Below are positions 10,011-21,775 of a stretch of 64,000 nucleotides of DNA, one piece after another; position 1 is the stretch's first letter, and every line of letters starts with the position of its first letter. A model generated the notes under the pieces. It had not been told where the DNA came from, searched no databases, and saw only the letters and a program-made list of their open reading frames with translations. The translations under genes were made by a program, and so were the position numbers. Source of the stretch: Serratia quinivorans (GTDB lineage: Bacteria; Pseudomonadota; Gammaproteobacteria; Enterobacterales; Enterobacteriaceae). The stretch lies in assembly GCA_900457075.1 (NCBI GenBank), contig UGYN01000002.1, positions 5,518,001 to 5,582,000 of the forward strand, written 5' to 3'.

Positions 10011-10415
10011 ATGAATATCTCGATGAATGCGTGGCTGTTGGGCAAAATTGATGACTACAAATTCAGCGTGCGCGACGCCACGGTTGATTTCTATATGGCG
10101 GAGGCGTCACTTCGGCGGCCTGAGTGCAACATCAACCACCTGAAACGCTACAACAACGTCAGTCTGAACATGGCGAATCTGTGTCTGGAAAATGGCGATG
10201 ACGAAAGCTACCTGCATGCGTTGAGCAAACTGCATAATCGGCTGATCGTGGAAATCAATAATCCGCAGCGCTGTCAGCTATTCCGGGTGCAGAGCTATCA
10301 TTTTGCCCGTCATACCCTGACCCTGATCTGCCAGAAATATGCGATGGAAGGTACCTGGGAGAAGGCCAACGCCTTCCAGAAGGATTTCGTCAAGCGGGTT
10401 CCCTTTCAGTTGTAA
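10011..10415 (+). CDS. iron-regulated protein of unknown function (134 aa)
   Basis: I do not recognise this protein. It begins MNISMNAWLLGKIDD, is 134 residues long, lacks a signal peptide or membrane segment, and looks mostly helical with many His, Cys, Asn and Arg residues (for example NPQRCQLFRVQSYHFARH). The start was chosen because promoter and Fur box lie at 9946-9986. The frame is open back to 9888, but that part would not be transcribed. It stands alone between the divergent suf operon and the convergent menI, the place where E. coli carries ydiH, to which it shows no visible similarity. A role in iron starvation is inferred only from the operator. Confidence 0.75.
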   Translation: MNISMNAWLLGKIDDYKFSVRDATVDFYMAEASLRRPECNINHLKRYNNVSLNMANLCLENGDDESYLHALSKLHNRLIVEINNPQRCQLFRVQSYHFARHTLTLICQKYAMEGTWEKANAFQKDFVKRVPFQL

Positions 10416-10468
10416 ACCGGCCGAACGAAGAAACACCCGCAGACAGGGCTGCCTGCGGGGTAAGACGC

Positions 10469-10885
10469 TTAATCGATGACGGCGGTGGTCAGACGTGAAG
10501 TGCAGCACAGGCGATCGCGCGAATCGAAGATTTCTATCTGCCACACCTGATGACGACGGCCAACGTGCAGCGCACGGCACACGCCGCGGACTTCACCTTC
10601 AAATGCGGCCCGCAAATGGTTGGCGTTGATTTCCAACCCCACCACCTTCTGCTCACCTTCGCAGCACAGGTAACCGGCCATCGACCCCATCGACTCTGCC
10701 AGCACCACCGATGCCCCGCCGTGCAGCAGGCCAAACGGCTGCCGGGTGCGCTGATCTACCGGCATGGTGGCCTCGAGGTAGTCGTCCTCCAGCCGGGTAA
10801 ACCGGATGCCGACATGGCTGACCATGCAGCCTTCACCGGCATGGTTTAATTGTTCCAGCGTCGTTTCTCTTTTCCACAGTTTCAC
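10469..10885 (-). CDS. menI: 1,4-dihydroxy-2-naphthoyl-CoA hydrolase (hotdog thioesterase)
   Basis: MenI (YdiI) hydrolyses DHNA-CoA in menaquinone biosynthesis and also cleaves other acyl-CoAs. The 138 residues (136 in E. coli) form one hotdog domain, with the family segment QPFGLLHGGASVVLAESMGS carrying the catalytic glutamate. Its start overlaps the ydiJ stop as ATGA (10882-10885). Other 4-hydroxybenzoyl-CoA-type thioesterases are similar, so synteny supports the symbol. Confidence 0.92.
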   Translation of the reverse strand: MKLWKRETTLEQLNHAGEGCMVSHVGIRFTRLEDDYLEATMPVDQRTRQPFGLLHGGASVVLAESMGSMAGYLCCEGEQKVVGLEINANHLRAAFEGEVRGVCRALHVGRRHQVWQIEIFDSRDRLCCTSRLTTAVID

Positions 10886-13800
10886 TCAATCATCTCCAGA
10901 AGTGCCTGTAATGGGTGTCGTACTGCGTTACCCTCAATGCGTTTGACCTGGCTGCGGCAGGAATAGCCGGTCGCCAGGCAACGCTGCCGTGGCAAACGTT
11001 GCAGCGCCTGGTGCCATGATAGCTCATAAATGCCGAGTGAATTCTGCAGGTTCTTCACTTCATGCCCGTAAGTACCCGCCATGCCACAACAGCCGACGCT
11101 GACATTTTCCAGCCTGGCGCCAAAGCGTGCAAAAATTGACGCCCAGTGTTGGCTACTGGTCGGCAATGCCGTGGTCTCGGTGCAGTGGCCGAACAGATAC
11201 CAGGCTTCACCGGTCGCCGGCTGTTCCGCTCGCTCGGCCAGCAACTGTTGCAGCCATTCATGCACCAATTGCACCTGGAAGTCACCCCGAGTTTCCCCGA
11301 GGATCTCGTTATATTCGTCGCGGTAACACAGCACCAGCGCCGGATCGACCCCCACCAGCGGCATGCCTAGCTTCGCCACCCGGTTGAGAAAATCGGCGGT
11401 CTTGCGCGCAGTGCGGGCAAAGCGCGTCAGGAAGCCTTTGATATGCTGCGCCTTGCCGTTGGGTGAGAACGGCAACAGCACCGGCCGATAGCCCAGCTTC
11501 TCCACCAGCCGCACAAAATCGGCGACCACCTTGGCATCGTAATAACTGGTAAACGGATCCTGCACGATCAATACGTGCTGTTCGCGTTGTTGCGGGTTCA
11601 GCGCTTCAAGCTGTTCCAGCGTCATGGTGAGTGCGCCATGGCCGGAGAGCTGCTGGCGCAGCGTCGGGCTGGAAAGCAGCGGCAAATCAACCATGCCAAT
11701 ACTGTTGCGGCTCAACTCACGCACCCAGGGCTGCCTGAAGAAGAAGTTGAACACTTTTGGCGCTTTCGCCATCAGCGGGGTGTAACTCTCGACCCCGGCG
11801 ACCATATAGTCACGCGCCGGTCGCAGATAACGGGTGTGATAAAGCTGCAGGAAACGTGAACGGAAGCCGGGTACGTCAATTTTAATCGGGCACTGAGTGG
11901 AGCAGGCCTTACAGGCCAGACAGCCGGACATCGCCTCTTTCACCTCGTGCGAGAAATCGTACTCTCCTTTACTGGCGTACCAACTGTTGCGGGTTTTCTC
12001 GATCAGGGCCCTGAAGCTGACACGCTGCTTCGGCAGCTGCTTTTCCAGTTCCAGCGGATCGACACCCTGTTCGGACAGCAAACGCAGCCATTCACGCACC
12101 AGCGCCGCCCGCCCTTTTGGCGAGTGAATGCGGTTGCCGGTAATTTTCATCGACGGGCACATTGGGCTGCGAACGTCAAAATTGAAACACAAACCGTTGC
12201 CGTTACACTCCATGGCACCACGGAACGAGGTGCGAACCTCGACCGGAATACGACGATCGAGGGTACCGCGTTTGGCGGCGTCCACTTTCATCATCGGCGC
12301 ATCGACGCCTGACGGCGAACAGATTTTTCCGGGGTTGAGCCGGTTGTCCGGGTCGAAAGCGGCCTTGATACGGCGCAGTTCCAGATACAGCTCGTCGCCA
12401 AAGAACGCCGGGCTGTATTCGGCGCGGAAGCCTTTGCCATGCTCCCCCCCACAGCAAGCCGCCATACTTGGCGGTCAACGCCACTACCTGGTCGGAAAGC
12501 TGCTTCATCAGCACTTCCTGCTGCGGGTCACACATGTCGAGAGCCGGGCGCACGTGCAACACACCGGCATCCACATGGCCAAACATGCCGTAGCTGAGGT
12601 TATGACTATCGAGCAACTGACGGAATTCAACGATGTAGTCGGCCAGATGCTGCGGTGGCACACAGGTGTCCTCGGCAAACGGGATCGGCTTGGCACGCCC
12701 TTTGGCATTGCCCAATAGCCCGACCGCCTTTTTACGCATGTTGTAAATGCGCTCGATGCCGTCCAGATCGCCACAAATCTGATAGCCAATCACTCCGCCC
12801 TGTCGCTCGGTGATTAGCTCGTCCAGCCGCAGGCACAAAGCCTCCATCTGCTGGTCGATCAGTGCCTTGTCATCACCGGCAAACTCCACGATGTTCAGAC
12901 CCAGCATCTCTTTATCCGGCACGTTGGTGATCAGTTCATTGACCGAATGCCAGACAATATCTTCGCGCGCCAGGTTCAATACCTTGGAGTCGATAGTCTC
13001 GACCGACAGCGCTTTGGCTTCCACCATAAAAGGCGCGTTGCGCAGTGCGGAATCAAAGGAGTCGTATTTAACATTCACCAACCGGCGCACTTTCGGCAGC
13101 GGCGTAATATCCAGCCGCGCCTCGGTGATAAATGCCAGCGTCCCTTCGGCACCGGTCAAAATGCGTGTCAAATCGAAGGTTTGCAGGTCATCGCTGAACA
13201 CATGGCGCAAATCGTAACCGGTCAGGAAGCGATTAAGCTTGGGGAATTTTTCCAGGATCAATCCGCGTTGGTCGCGGCAACTGTTGAGCACCTGGTTATA
13301 AATGCGGCCTTCAACCGTATCTTCGTTAGCAATCGTTTCCGCCAACGGCGTCGGCATGGCTCGGGTGTCAATCATATCGCCACCCAGCAGCACCGCCCGC
13401 AAGCCCAATACGTGGTCGGAAGTTTTTCCGTAGACCAGCGATCCCTGACCGGAGGCGTCGGTGTTAATCATGCCGCCGAGCGTAGCGCGGTTACTGGTGG
13501 AAAGCTCCGGTGAGAAGAAATAACCGAACGGCCGCAGGTACTGGTTGAGCTGATCCTTGATAACCCCGGCCTCAACCTTGACCCAGCCCTGCTCGACGTT
13601 GATTTCAAGAATGCGGTTCATATGGCGCGACATATCCACCACAATACCGCTGTTGAGCGACTGCCCGTTGGTCCCTGTCCCACCACCGCGTGGGCTGAAG
13701 GTCAGCGCGGTGAAGCGCTCCTCGGTCGCCAGACGGGCAATAAGTGCCACATCCGCAGTAGAACGGGGAAACACTACCGCGTCAGGCAGCAACTGATAGA

Positions 13801-13939
13801 TACTGTTATCGGTCGCCATCGTTAGCCGATCGGCATAACTGGTAGCGATATCACCGTTAAACCCGTTTTGCTTCAACGCTTCCAAAAAATCGAGCACCCG
13901 TTGAACAAGGCCGGGCGCCTGAGAAATCTGTGGGATCAT
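10882..13939 (-). pseudogene. ydiJ: FAD/Fe-S oxidoreductase YdiJ, frameshifted as sequenced
   Basis: YdiJ is a large FAD-linked oxidase (FAD_binding_4 and FAD-oxidase C domains, N-terminal 550 residues) fused to Fe-S (CLACKACSTQCP) and CCG domains (VGCCGMAGTYG). Such enzymes oxidise 2-hydroxyacids; a D-2-hydroxyglutarate role has been proposed. The reading frame is broken. The N-terminal part runs from 13939 into C7 at 12444-12450 (G7 on the coding strand), then changes frame and continues to 10882. Removing one G restores 1018 residues, exactly the E. coli length, and joins GGLLWG to EHGKGFRAEYSP. This looks like a homopolymer error rather than decay, since both halves are otherwise intact. 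Confidence 0.9.
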
Positions 13940-14193
13940 TCGGTTTTTGACCCTGTCTGTCTAATTTTTATGCGTGATTATGCACGCTGAATCAGGCCTT
14001 TATTCAGACCCACCCTGTTTTTTATTAGAGATAAAAACTAACATACTCGTTTAGTGAAGGCATGCAGATTATTGCAATTGTCCTGCCGAAGAATCGCTCG
14101 CAACAAAAGGTGCGCCGTGCTGTCGTTTTTCATCAACGTGCACCATGATTAAACGATCCCAAGGAGTTAACTGACCAGAATGAGAACCCATTC

Positions 14194-15294
14194 ATGACAA
14201 TCCCGAAATCCCGCTATGATTTGCCACGGATTATTTTTGGCGTGCTGTTTATCGCCATAATGATCGTCGCCTGTTTTTGGGTCATTCAACCTTTTATTCT
14301 CGGTTTTGCCTGGGCCGGCATGGTGGTCATAGCCACCTGGCCACTGCTGATTAAGCTGCAAAAAATACTTTGGGGACGGCGTTCACTGGCGGTGCTGGTG
14401 ATGACGATACTGCTGATCCTGCTGTTTATCCTGCCAATCTCTCTGCTGGTCAGTAGCGTGGTGGACAACAGCGCGCCAATCGTGGCCTGGGCCAGCACGC
14501 CGGGCAAACTGCATATTCCCGATCTGGCCTGGCTGCAATCAATCCCGATGATCGGCGATAAGGTCTATCACAGTTACCACACCCTGGTGAACGCCGGTGG
14601 CAGTGCGTTGGTGGCGAAAGTGCAACCTTACTTCGGCCAGACCGCCACCTGGTTCGTGGCACAGGCCGCGCATATTGGCCGCCTGCTGCTGCATTGCACA
14701 TTGATGCTGCTGTTTAGCGTGTTGCTGTATGCACGCGGCGAGCAAGTGGCTCTGGGCATTCGCCACTTCGCAACACGTTTGGGTGCAGAAAGAGGCGACG
14801 CCGCCGTGGTACTGGGTGGTCAGGCGATCCGCGCGGTAGCGCTGGGCGTGGTGGTAACGGCGCTGGTGCAGTCGGTACTGGGCGGTATTGGCCTGGCGGT
14901 GACCGGCATACCTGCCGCTACCCTGCTGACGGTATTGATCTTTATCTGCTGCGTGGCACAGTTGGGGCCATTACTGGTGCTGGTACCGGCAATCATCTGG
15001 TTGTACTGGAGTGGAGATACCACCTGGGGCACAGTGCTGTTGGTATGGAGTTGCGTGGTCGCCACGCTCGATAACGTGCTGCGGCCAGTGCTAATCCGCA
15101 TGGGCGCCGATCTGCCGATGATCCTGATCCTGTCCGGTGTGATCGGCGGCTTACTGGCTTTCGGCATGATTGGCCTGTTTATCGGTCCGGTGGTGTTGGC
15201 GGTGTCTTACCGTTTGCTCACTGCCTGGATGAATGAAGCGCCAGAACCAACTGCCGACCTGGAAGAAGTGGCCAAAGATCTGGAACAGATGTAA
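14194..15294 (+). CDS. ydiK: AI-2E family inner-membrane transporter YdiK
   Basis: The 366-residue protein (370 in E. coli) has about seven or eight transmembrane segments and the AI-2E/UPF0118 arrangement: two N-terminal helices (residues 12-60), a soluble central part, and a C-terminal bundle. The family is associated with quorum-signal or small-molecule export. The substrate of YdiK is not known. It is divergent from ydiJ across about 250 bp that hold no other gene. A five-codon frame at 14180-14197 overlaps its ATG and is probably incidental. Confidence 0.9.
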   Translation: MTIPKSRYDLPRIIFGVLFIAIMIVACFWVIQPFILGFAWAGMVVIATWPLLIKLQKILWGRRSLAVLVMTILLILLFILPISLLVSSVVDNSAPIVAWASTPGKLHIPDLAWLQSIPMIGDKVYHSYHTLVNAGGSALVAKVQPYFGQTATWFVAQAAHIGRLLLHCTLMLLFSVLLYARGEQVALGIRHFATRLGAERGDAAVVLGGQAIRAVALGVVVTALVQSVLGGIGLAVTGIPAATLLTVLIFICCVAQLGPLLVLVPAIIWLYWSGDTTWGTVLLVWSCVVATLDNVLRPVLIRMGADLPMILILSGVIGGLLAFGMIGLFIGPVVLAVSYRLLTAWMNEAPEPTADLEEVAKDLEQM

Positions 15295-15300
15295 CCCCGC

Positions 15301-15324
15301 TTCTGCCCGGGTCACCGGGCAGAA
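15301..15324 (+). terminator. hairpin terminator after ydiK
   Basis: TTCTGCCCGG pairs perfectly with CCGGGCAGAA around GTCA, 7 bp past the ydiK stop. A C/T-rich tract follows instead of a clean T run. Confidence 0.6.
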
Positions 15325-15492
15325 CTCCCCTTTCCCCTCGCTTGCTTCCAGAATTAGAACATCCGCAATAATAAAATGCGCCGCCGTTTTTCACCTGATG
15401 AACATTATTTAAACATACCGAATAAATGCATCTTTTTATCACTGAGGTAAAAATAGCCGCTAGCAAAAATAAATTCCAATACGCTGGTTGAT

Positions 15493-15506
15493 TAAGACGA
15501 TTCTTA
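15493..15506 (+). promoter_or_regulatory. RcsB-type box upstream of rprA
   Basis: TAAGACGATTCTTA is a perfect inverted repeat that fits the Rcs box core TAAGAnnATTCnTA closely. It ends about 27 bp before a -10-like TATTAT (15533-15538). RcsB activates rprA in E. coli during envelope stress. Confidence 0.7.
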
Positions 15507-15547
15507 ATGACTAATGACGCTTAAATACCTAGTATTATTGCCATATA

Positions 15548-15653
15548 TTGCTTCAAATACCTGATTTAAAGCAAGATTTCCAAACAATGTAATGCCATAC
15601 ATGTGAATTGCTGTGTGTAGTCTTTGCCCGTCTCCTATGATGGGCTTTTTTTT
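15548..15653 (+). ncRNA. rprA: RprA small regulatory RNA
   Basis: The 3' part GAATTGCTGTGTGTAGTCTT (15605-15624), followed by the hairpin GCCCGTCTCCTATGATGGGC and T8, is almost identical to E. coli RprA. RprA base-pairs through Hfq to activate rpoS and to repress targets such as csgD. The 5' half has diverged but keeps a stem-loop (15550-15572). The position between ydiK and ppsA agrees. The 5' end is estimated from a 106-nt length and the -10 at 15533, so it may be off by a few bases. Confidence 0.9.
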
Positions 15654-15704
15654 ATTCTTTTTTTGACCGCTTTTGTTCACTGCGCCTTTTTATTTACATT
15701 CAGA

Positions 15705-15735
15705 AATAAAAAAGCCGTAACCTGAGTTACGGCTT
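15705..15735 (-). terminator. terminator of ppsA
   Basis: AAGCCGTAAC / GTTACGGCTT forms a 10-bp perfect stem with a four-base loop. The minus strand continues into T6, 30 bp past the ppsA stop. Confidence 0.88.
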
Positions 15736-15766
15736 TCGCCTTAATAATTATTCCGTATCGCGAAAA

Positions 15767-18145
<2,379 letters not shown>

Positions 18146-18261
18146 CGAGACAATCCTTATTGCTATCAGTAGGGTATAGACGGATTTAATTCGCTTGCTT
18201 TCTCAGCGCCGCTAAAACGGTGCCGAGTCAGACTAGCACAATGATCCATAGGAAATGGAAA

Positions 18262-18275
18262 GGTGAATCGATCAA
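18262..18275 (+). promoter_or_regulatory. Cra site upstream of ppsA
   Basis: GGTGAATCGATCAA fits all positions of the Cra consensus RSTGAAWCSNTHHW, 117 bp upstream of the ppsA start. Cra activates ppsA in E. coli from an upstream site. The rest of the 530-bp ppsA-ppsR spacer is AT-rich and contains no gene I can support. Confidence 0.6.
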
Positions 18276-18678
18276 CCCGGTGAAGAAAGTGGATTTTAGG
18301 AAAACTTCCTGAAACGCAAAACCGGCCTGGAACCGTTCCCTGTCGCACTAATAGCTTAAATCTCAACAAATTAAGTATTTTTTAAACTTCAGTTTTAAAA
18401 ACCCTGTTATTTACGCAGTCTTTGGTGAAAATTGCGTCATCATGACTAATAATTCCTCACGGGAAATAAACGCCCGCTTTTCATAAAATTTGAAATAGTG
18501 TTTTATCCCAGTGTTTCTATCGCCAGCGTTTATTCCCTGACCGACCTGTTTATTCATAGACTCTGCCCGCATTATCACAATTTTTTTGCCCGCCCCTTTA
18601 CCGTTGAATCATCTGCAGCCCATGATAAGGGCCAGCAGACGTGATAATGACGTCACTATTTCAGCTAAGGAGCCTCGG

Positions 18679-19499
18679 GTGGAAAGAAGCGTTTTTTATA
18701 TTTCGGACGGTACGGCAATCACCGCAGAGGTTTTGGGCCACGCGGTGTTGTCGCAATTTCCGGTCAAAGCCACCACCTTTACGCTGCCCTTTGTGGAAAC
18801 CGAAGCGCGGGCCCGTGGGGTTTGCCAGCAGATTAACGATATCTATCGTGATACCGGCGTACGCCCGTTAGTGTTTTACTCAATCATTTCGCCGGAAGTA
18901 CGCAAAGTCATTACCCAGAGCGAAGGTTTCTGCCAGGACATCGTGCAGGCGCTGGTTGGCCCGTTGCAGGGGAACTGGAGGTAGAACCTACCCCGGTGCC
19001 TAACCGCACCCACGGGTTGACCGCCAGCAACCTCGGCAAATATGACGCCCGTATCGCGGCTATTGACTACACGTTAGCCCATGATGACGGCATTTCGCTG
19101 CGTAATCTCGATCAGGCGCAGGTGATCTTGCTCGGCGTTTCGCGCTGCGGTAAGACTCCCACCAGCCTGTATCTGGCCATGCAGTTTGGTATCCGCGCGG
19201 CCAACTATCCGTTTACCGCCGACGATATGGACAACTTGCACCTCCCCGCCGCGCTGAAGCCGTTTCAGCACAAGCTTTTCGGCCTGACGATCGATCCGGA
19301 GCGGTTAGCCGCCATCCGTGAAGAACGGCGTGAAAACAGCCGTTATGCTTCCATTCGCCAGTGCCGGATGGAGCTGGCGGAAGTGGAAGCGCTGTTCCGT
19401 AAAAACCAGATCCGTTATCTGAACACCACCAATTATTCGGTGGAAGAGATCTCGACCAAAATCCTGGATATTCTGGGCATGAGCCGCCGCATGTTCTAG
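18679..19499 (+). pseudogene. ppsR: PEP synthase regulatory kinase/pyrophosphorylase, frameshifted as sequenced
   Basis: PpsR (DUF299, YdiA) inactivates PpsA by ADP-dependent phosphorylation and reactivates it by phosphate-dependent dephosphorylation. The start is GTG at 18679 with AAGGAG six bases upstream, giving [13 protein letters not shown]. The frame breaks at G4 (18969-18972). One more G would restore 273 residues (277 in E. coli) and read [16 protein letters not shown] in place of a premature stop. Downstream are the P-loop [11 protein letters not shown] and the intact C-terminal part ending SRRMF. A lost base in a G run is the simplest explanation. Confidence 0.88.
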
Positions 19500-19504
19500 C
19501 CTTA

Positions 19505-19531
19505 ACGCGGCGGGTCTGTCTCCTGCCGCGT
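19505..19531 (+). terminator. hairpin after ppsR
   Basis: ACGCGGCGGG pairs with CCTGCCGCGT (ten pairs, one G-U), immediately after the ppsR stop. ATTGTTTATTT follows. Confidence 0.55.
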
Positions 19532-19693
19532 ATTGTTTATTTCCCCACCGGCCACGTTTTTTGTGCTTTTTTTAGCGATTTTGATCAACAGAACACAGTT
19601 TCTCCGGTTGAATTCATCGGTTTTTACGTTATTGTGATCGCCATCACTTCCCGGCACTCCTGCCGCAGCGAAGAACAGTCTTTAGAGAAAATC

Positions 19694-20740
19694 ATGCACA
19701 AAACAGATGAACTGCGGACCGCGCGCATCGACAGCCTCGTCACGCCGCAAGAGCTGGCGGAGAAGTTGCCAATCTCGGCGGAAATCGCGGACAACGTGAC
19801 GGCCTCACGGCAGCGAATTGAAAAAATTCTGACCGGCGAAGATCGTCGCCTGCTGGTGGTGATCGGCCCCTGCTCTATTCACGATCTTGACGCCGCCATC
19901 GATTATGCCGGCCGTCTGAATGCGCTGCGCATCCGTTATCAGGATCGCCTCGAAATCGTGATGCGCACCTATTTTGAAAAACCGCGCACCGTGGTGGGCT
20001 GGAAAGGCCTGATCTCCGATCCGGCGCTGGATGGCACCTTCCAGGTCAATCGCGGGATCGAAATGGCGCGTAGGCTGTTGCTGGAAGTGAACCAGCTCGG
20101 CCTGCCAACCGCCACCGAGTTCCTGGACATGGTGGTCGGCCAATACATTGCTGATTTGATCAGTTGGGGCGCGATTGGCGCACGGACCACCGAAAGCCAG
20201 ATCCACCGTGAAATGGCTTCGGCACTGTCCTGCCCGGTTGGCTTTAAAAACGGCACCGACGGCAACACCCGTATCGCGATTGACGCCATTCGTGCGGCCC
20301 GCGCCGGCCATATGTTCCTGTCACCGGACAAGCACGGCCAGATGACTATCTATCAGACCAGCGGCAATCCTTATGGCCATATCATCATGCGTGGCGGCAA
20401 GACGCCGAACTACCACGCTACCGATGTGGTCGCCGCCTGCGACAGCCTGCGCGAATTCGATTTGCCGGAGCAACTGGTGATCGACTTCAGCCACGGCAAC
20501 TGCCAGAAATTGCATCGTCGCCAACTGGAAGTGGCCGAAAACGTCTGCCAGCAGATCCGCGCCGGTTCCGTCGCCGTTGCCGGCGTAATGGCAGAAAGCT
20601 TCCTGGTGGAAGGCACCCAGAAAATCGTTGCCGGTCAGCCGCTGACCTATGGGCAATCGATCACCGACCCTTGCCTGAGCTGGTCCGACAGCGAACAGCT
20701 GCTGGCCATGCTGGCCGATGCGGTAGACACCCGCTTCTGA
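19694..20740 (+). CDS. aroH: 3-deoxy-7-phosphoheptulonate (DAHP) synthase, AroH (Trp-sensitive) type
   Basis: AroH condenses PEP with erythrose-4-phosphate, the first step of the shikimate pathway. The start MHKTDELRTARIDSLVTP gives exactly 348 residues as in E. coli AroH; an upstream in-frame ATG would add 20 unrelated residues. Landmarks are IGPCSIHD, EKPRTVVGWKG, GARTTESQ and DFSHGNC. The tryptophan-sensitive identity follows from closest resemblance and from synteny with ppsA-ppsR. I could not find a convincing TrpR operator upstream. Confidence 0.95.
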   Translation: MHKTDELRTARIDSLVTPQELAEKLPISAEIADNVTASRQRIEKILTGEDRRLLVVIGPCSIHDLDAAIDYAGRLNALRIRYQDRLEIVMRTYFEKPRTVVGWKGLISDPALDGTFQVNRGIEMARRLLLEVNQLGLPTATEFLDMVVGQYIADLISWGAIGARTTESQIHREMASALSCPVGFKNGTDGNTRIAIDAIRAARAGHMFLSPDKHGQMTIYQTSGNPYGHIIMRGGKTPNYHATDVVAACDSLREFDLPEQLVIDFSHGNCQKLHRRQLEVAENVCQQIRAGSVAVAGVMAESFLVEGTQKIVAGQPLTYGQSITDPCLSWSDSEQLLAMLADAVDTRF

Positions 20741-20747
20741 TCCCAGC

Positions 20748-20770
20748 GCCGGGGCGCCCGCCCCGGTTTT
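20748..20770 (+). terminator. terminator of aroH
   Basis: CCGGGGCG / CGCCCCGG with a CC loop, followed by T5, 7 bp beyond the stop codon. Confidence 0.88.
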
Positions 20771-20842
20771 TCTGTCTGTGCCCTGCTCATCTATACTGGT
20801 AACAATTCTTGTATCCCCCCTGAAAAGGATTTGGAGTCCGGC

Positions 20843-21328
20843 ATGATCCACTCACTGTTATCCATCCCCTGCGTCACACTGCAAGGGGAACACAAAACCC
20901 TGGGCGATTTCCCCGCCCGGGCTTATCTGGTGGTCAACACCGCCAGCAAATGCGGATTTACTCCTCAATATCACGGGCTGGAAAACCTGTGGCAGTACTA
21001 TCGCGAACGCGGCCTGATGGTGCTGGGCTTTCCCTGCAATCAGTTCGGCGCGCAGGAACCCGGCGATCCGCTGGAGATTGCCAACTTTTGCACGCTGAAC
21101 TATGGCGTCAGCTTCCCGCTATTCAGCAAGGTTGAAGTTAATGGCCCAGGCGCGCATCCGTTGTTCAACGAGTTAAAGCGCCTGGCACCGGGCGTGCTGG
21201 GCACTCAACGCATTAAATGGAACTTCACCAAGTTCCTGCTGACCGCTGACGGCCAGCGGGTGAAACGCTACGCGCCGATCACCAAACCCGAACGCCTGTT
21301 TGACCGCATTGAAACCCTGCTGAAATAA
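20843..21328 (+). CDS. glutathione peroxidase family protein (second paralogue)
   Basis: This is a thiol-dependent peroxidase that reduces hydroperoxides. The start MIHSLLSIP has GGAG six bases upstream and gives 161 residues. The peroxidatic cysteine lies in NTASKCGFTPQY. The rest of the GPx pattern is also present: GFPCNQFGAQEPG, containing the conserved Gln, and WNFTKFL, containing the conserved Trp and Asn. It differs clearly from the BtuE-type paralogue at 40.9-41.4 kb. It lies between aroH and the Fur-controlled haem genes; whether it joins the haem response is unknown. Confidence 0.9.
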   Translation: MIHSLLSIPCVTLQGEHKTLGDFPARAYLVVNTASKCGFTPQYHGLENLWQYYRERGLMVLGFPCNQFGAQEPGDPLEIANFCTLNYGVSFPLFSKVEVNGPGAHPLFNELKRLAPGVLGTQRIKWNFTKFLLTADGQRVKRYAPITKPERLFDRIETLLK

Positions 21329-21433
21329 CCCTGAATTTTACGGGCTGAGCCATCTCGGCCCGTGCCACATCCCCTTCCTGCAAAAAGCTTCCATTGGTAA
21401 GAAAATTTTCCTTGATGTAACCTTTCGTTCACA

Positions 21434-21448
21434 TGATAATGATTCTCA
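21434..21448 (+). promoter_or_regulatory. Fur box upstream of hemP
   Basis: TGATAATGATTCTCA matches the 7-1-7 Fur core strongly, about 40-60 bp before the hemP start. The haem genes downstream are classic Fur targets. Confidence 0.7.
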
Positions 21449-21490
21449 CTTTGATATTAATTACTATTTAACGGTCTGTTTTATAAACAC

Positions 21491-21682
21491 ATGACGATGG
21501 ATAATCACCACCACAACACGCCTGCCCAGGCTGCTCACACCGCTGAAAGTGGCCTGGCCACGCCGCCTTGCTACGACAGTGCGCAACTGCTCGATGCCGA
21601 TGGCGTGGCGATCATCATCCATCAGGGCCAGCGCTATCAGTTACGACAGACCAAAGCCGGGAAATTGATCCTGACCAAATAA
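21491..21682 (+). CDS. hemP: small haem-uptake protein HemP (YdiE family)
   Basis: The 63-residue protein ends in the HemP domain: LDADGVAIIIHQGQRYQLRQ followed by TKAGKLILTK. HemP is the first gene of many haem-uptake clusters; its homologue in other bacteria activates hemR transcription. A second in-frame ATG, two codons on, is an equally possible start. The gene sits between the Fur box and hemR. Confidence 0.88.
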   Translation: MTMDNHHHNTPAQAAHTAESGLATPPCYDSAQLLDADGVAIIIHQGQRYQLRQTKAGKLILTK

Positions 21683-21775
21683 TTCCCATCCCTTAACGCC
21701 AGCCACCCAGATCCTTTTTGATCCAGGCAGCCAGCAAATCTATTGATATGTTTAAAACATACGGAGAGTTGCGAC

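Noticed and set aside
14180..14197. Five-codon leader (MRTHS) overlapping the ydiK start
   Set aside because: The AAGGAG upstream is 13 bases away, too far to support it, and such short frames arise by chance.
19560..19693. TrpR operator before aroH
   Set aside because: No segment approaches the CTAGTTAACTAG core, so none is reported.
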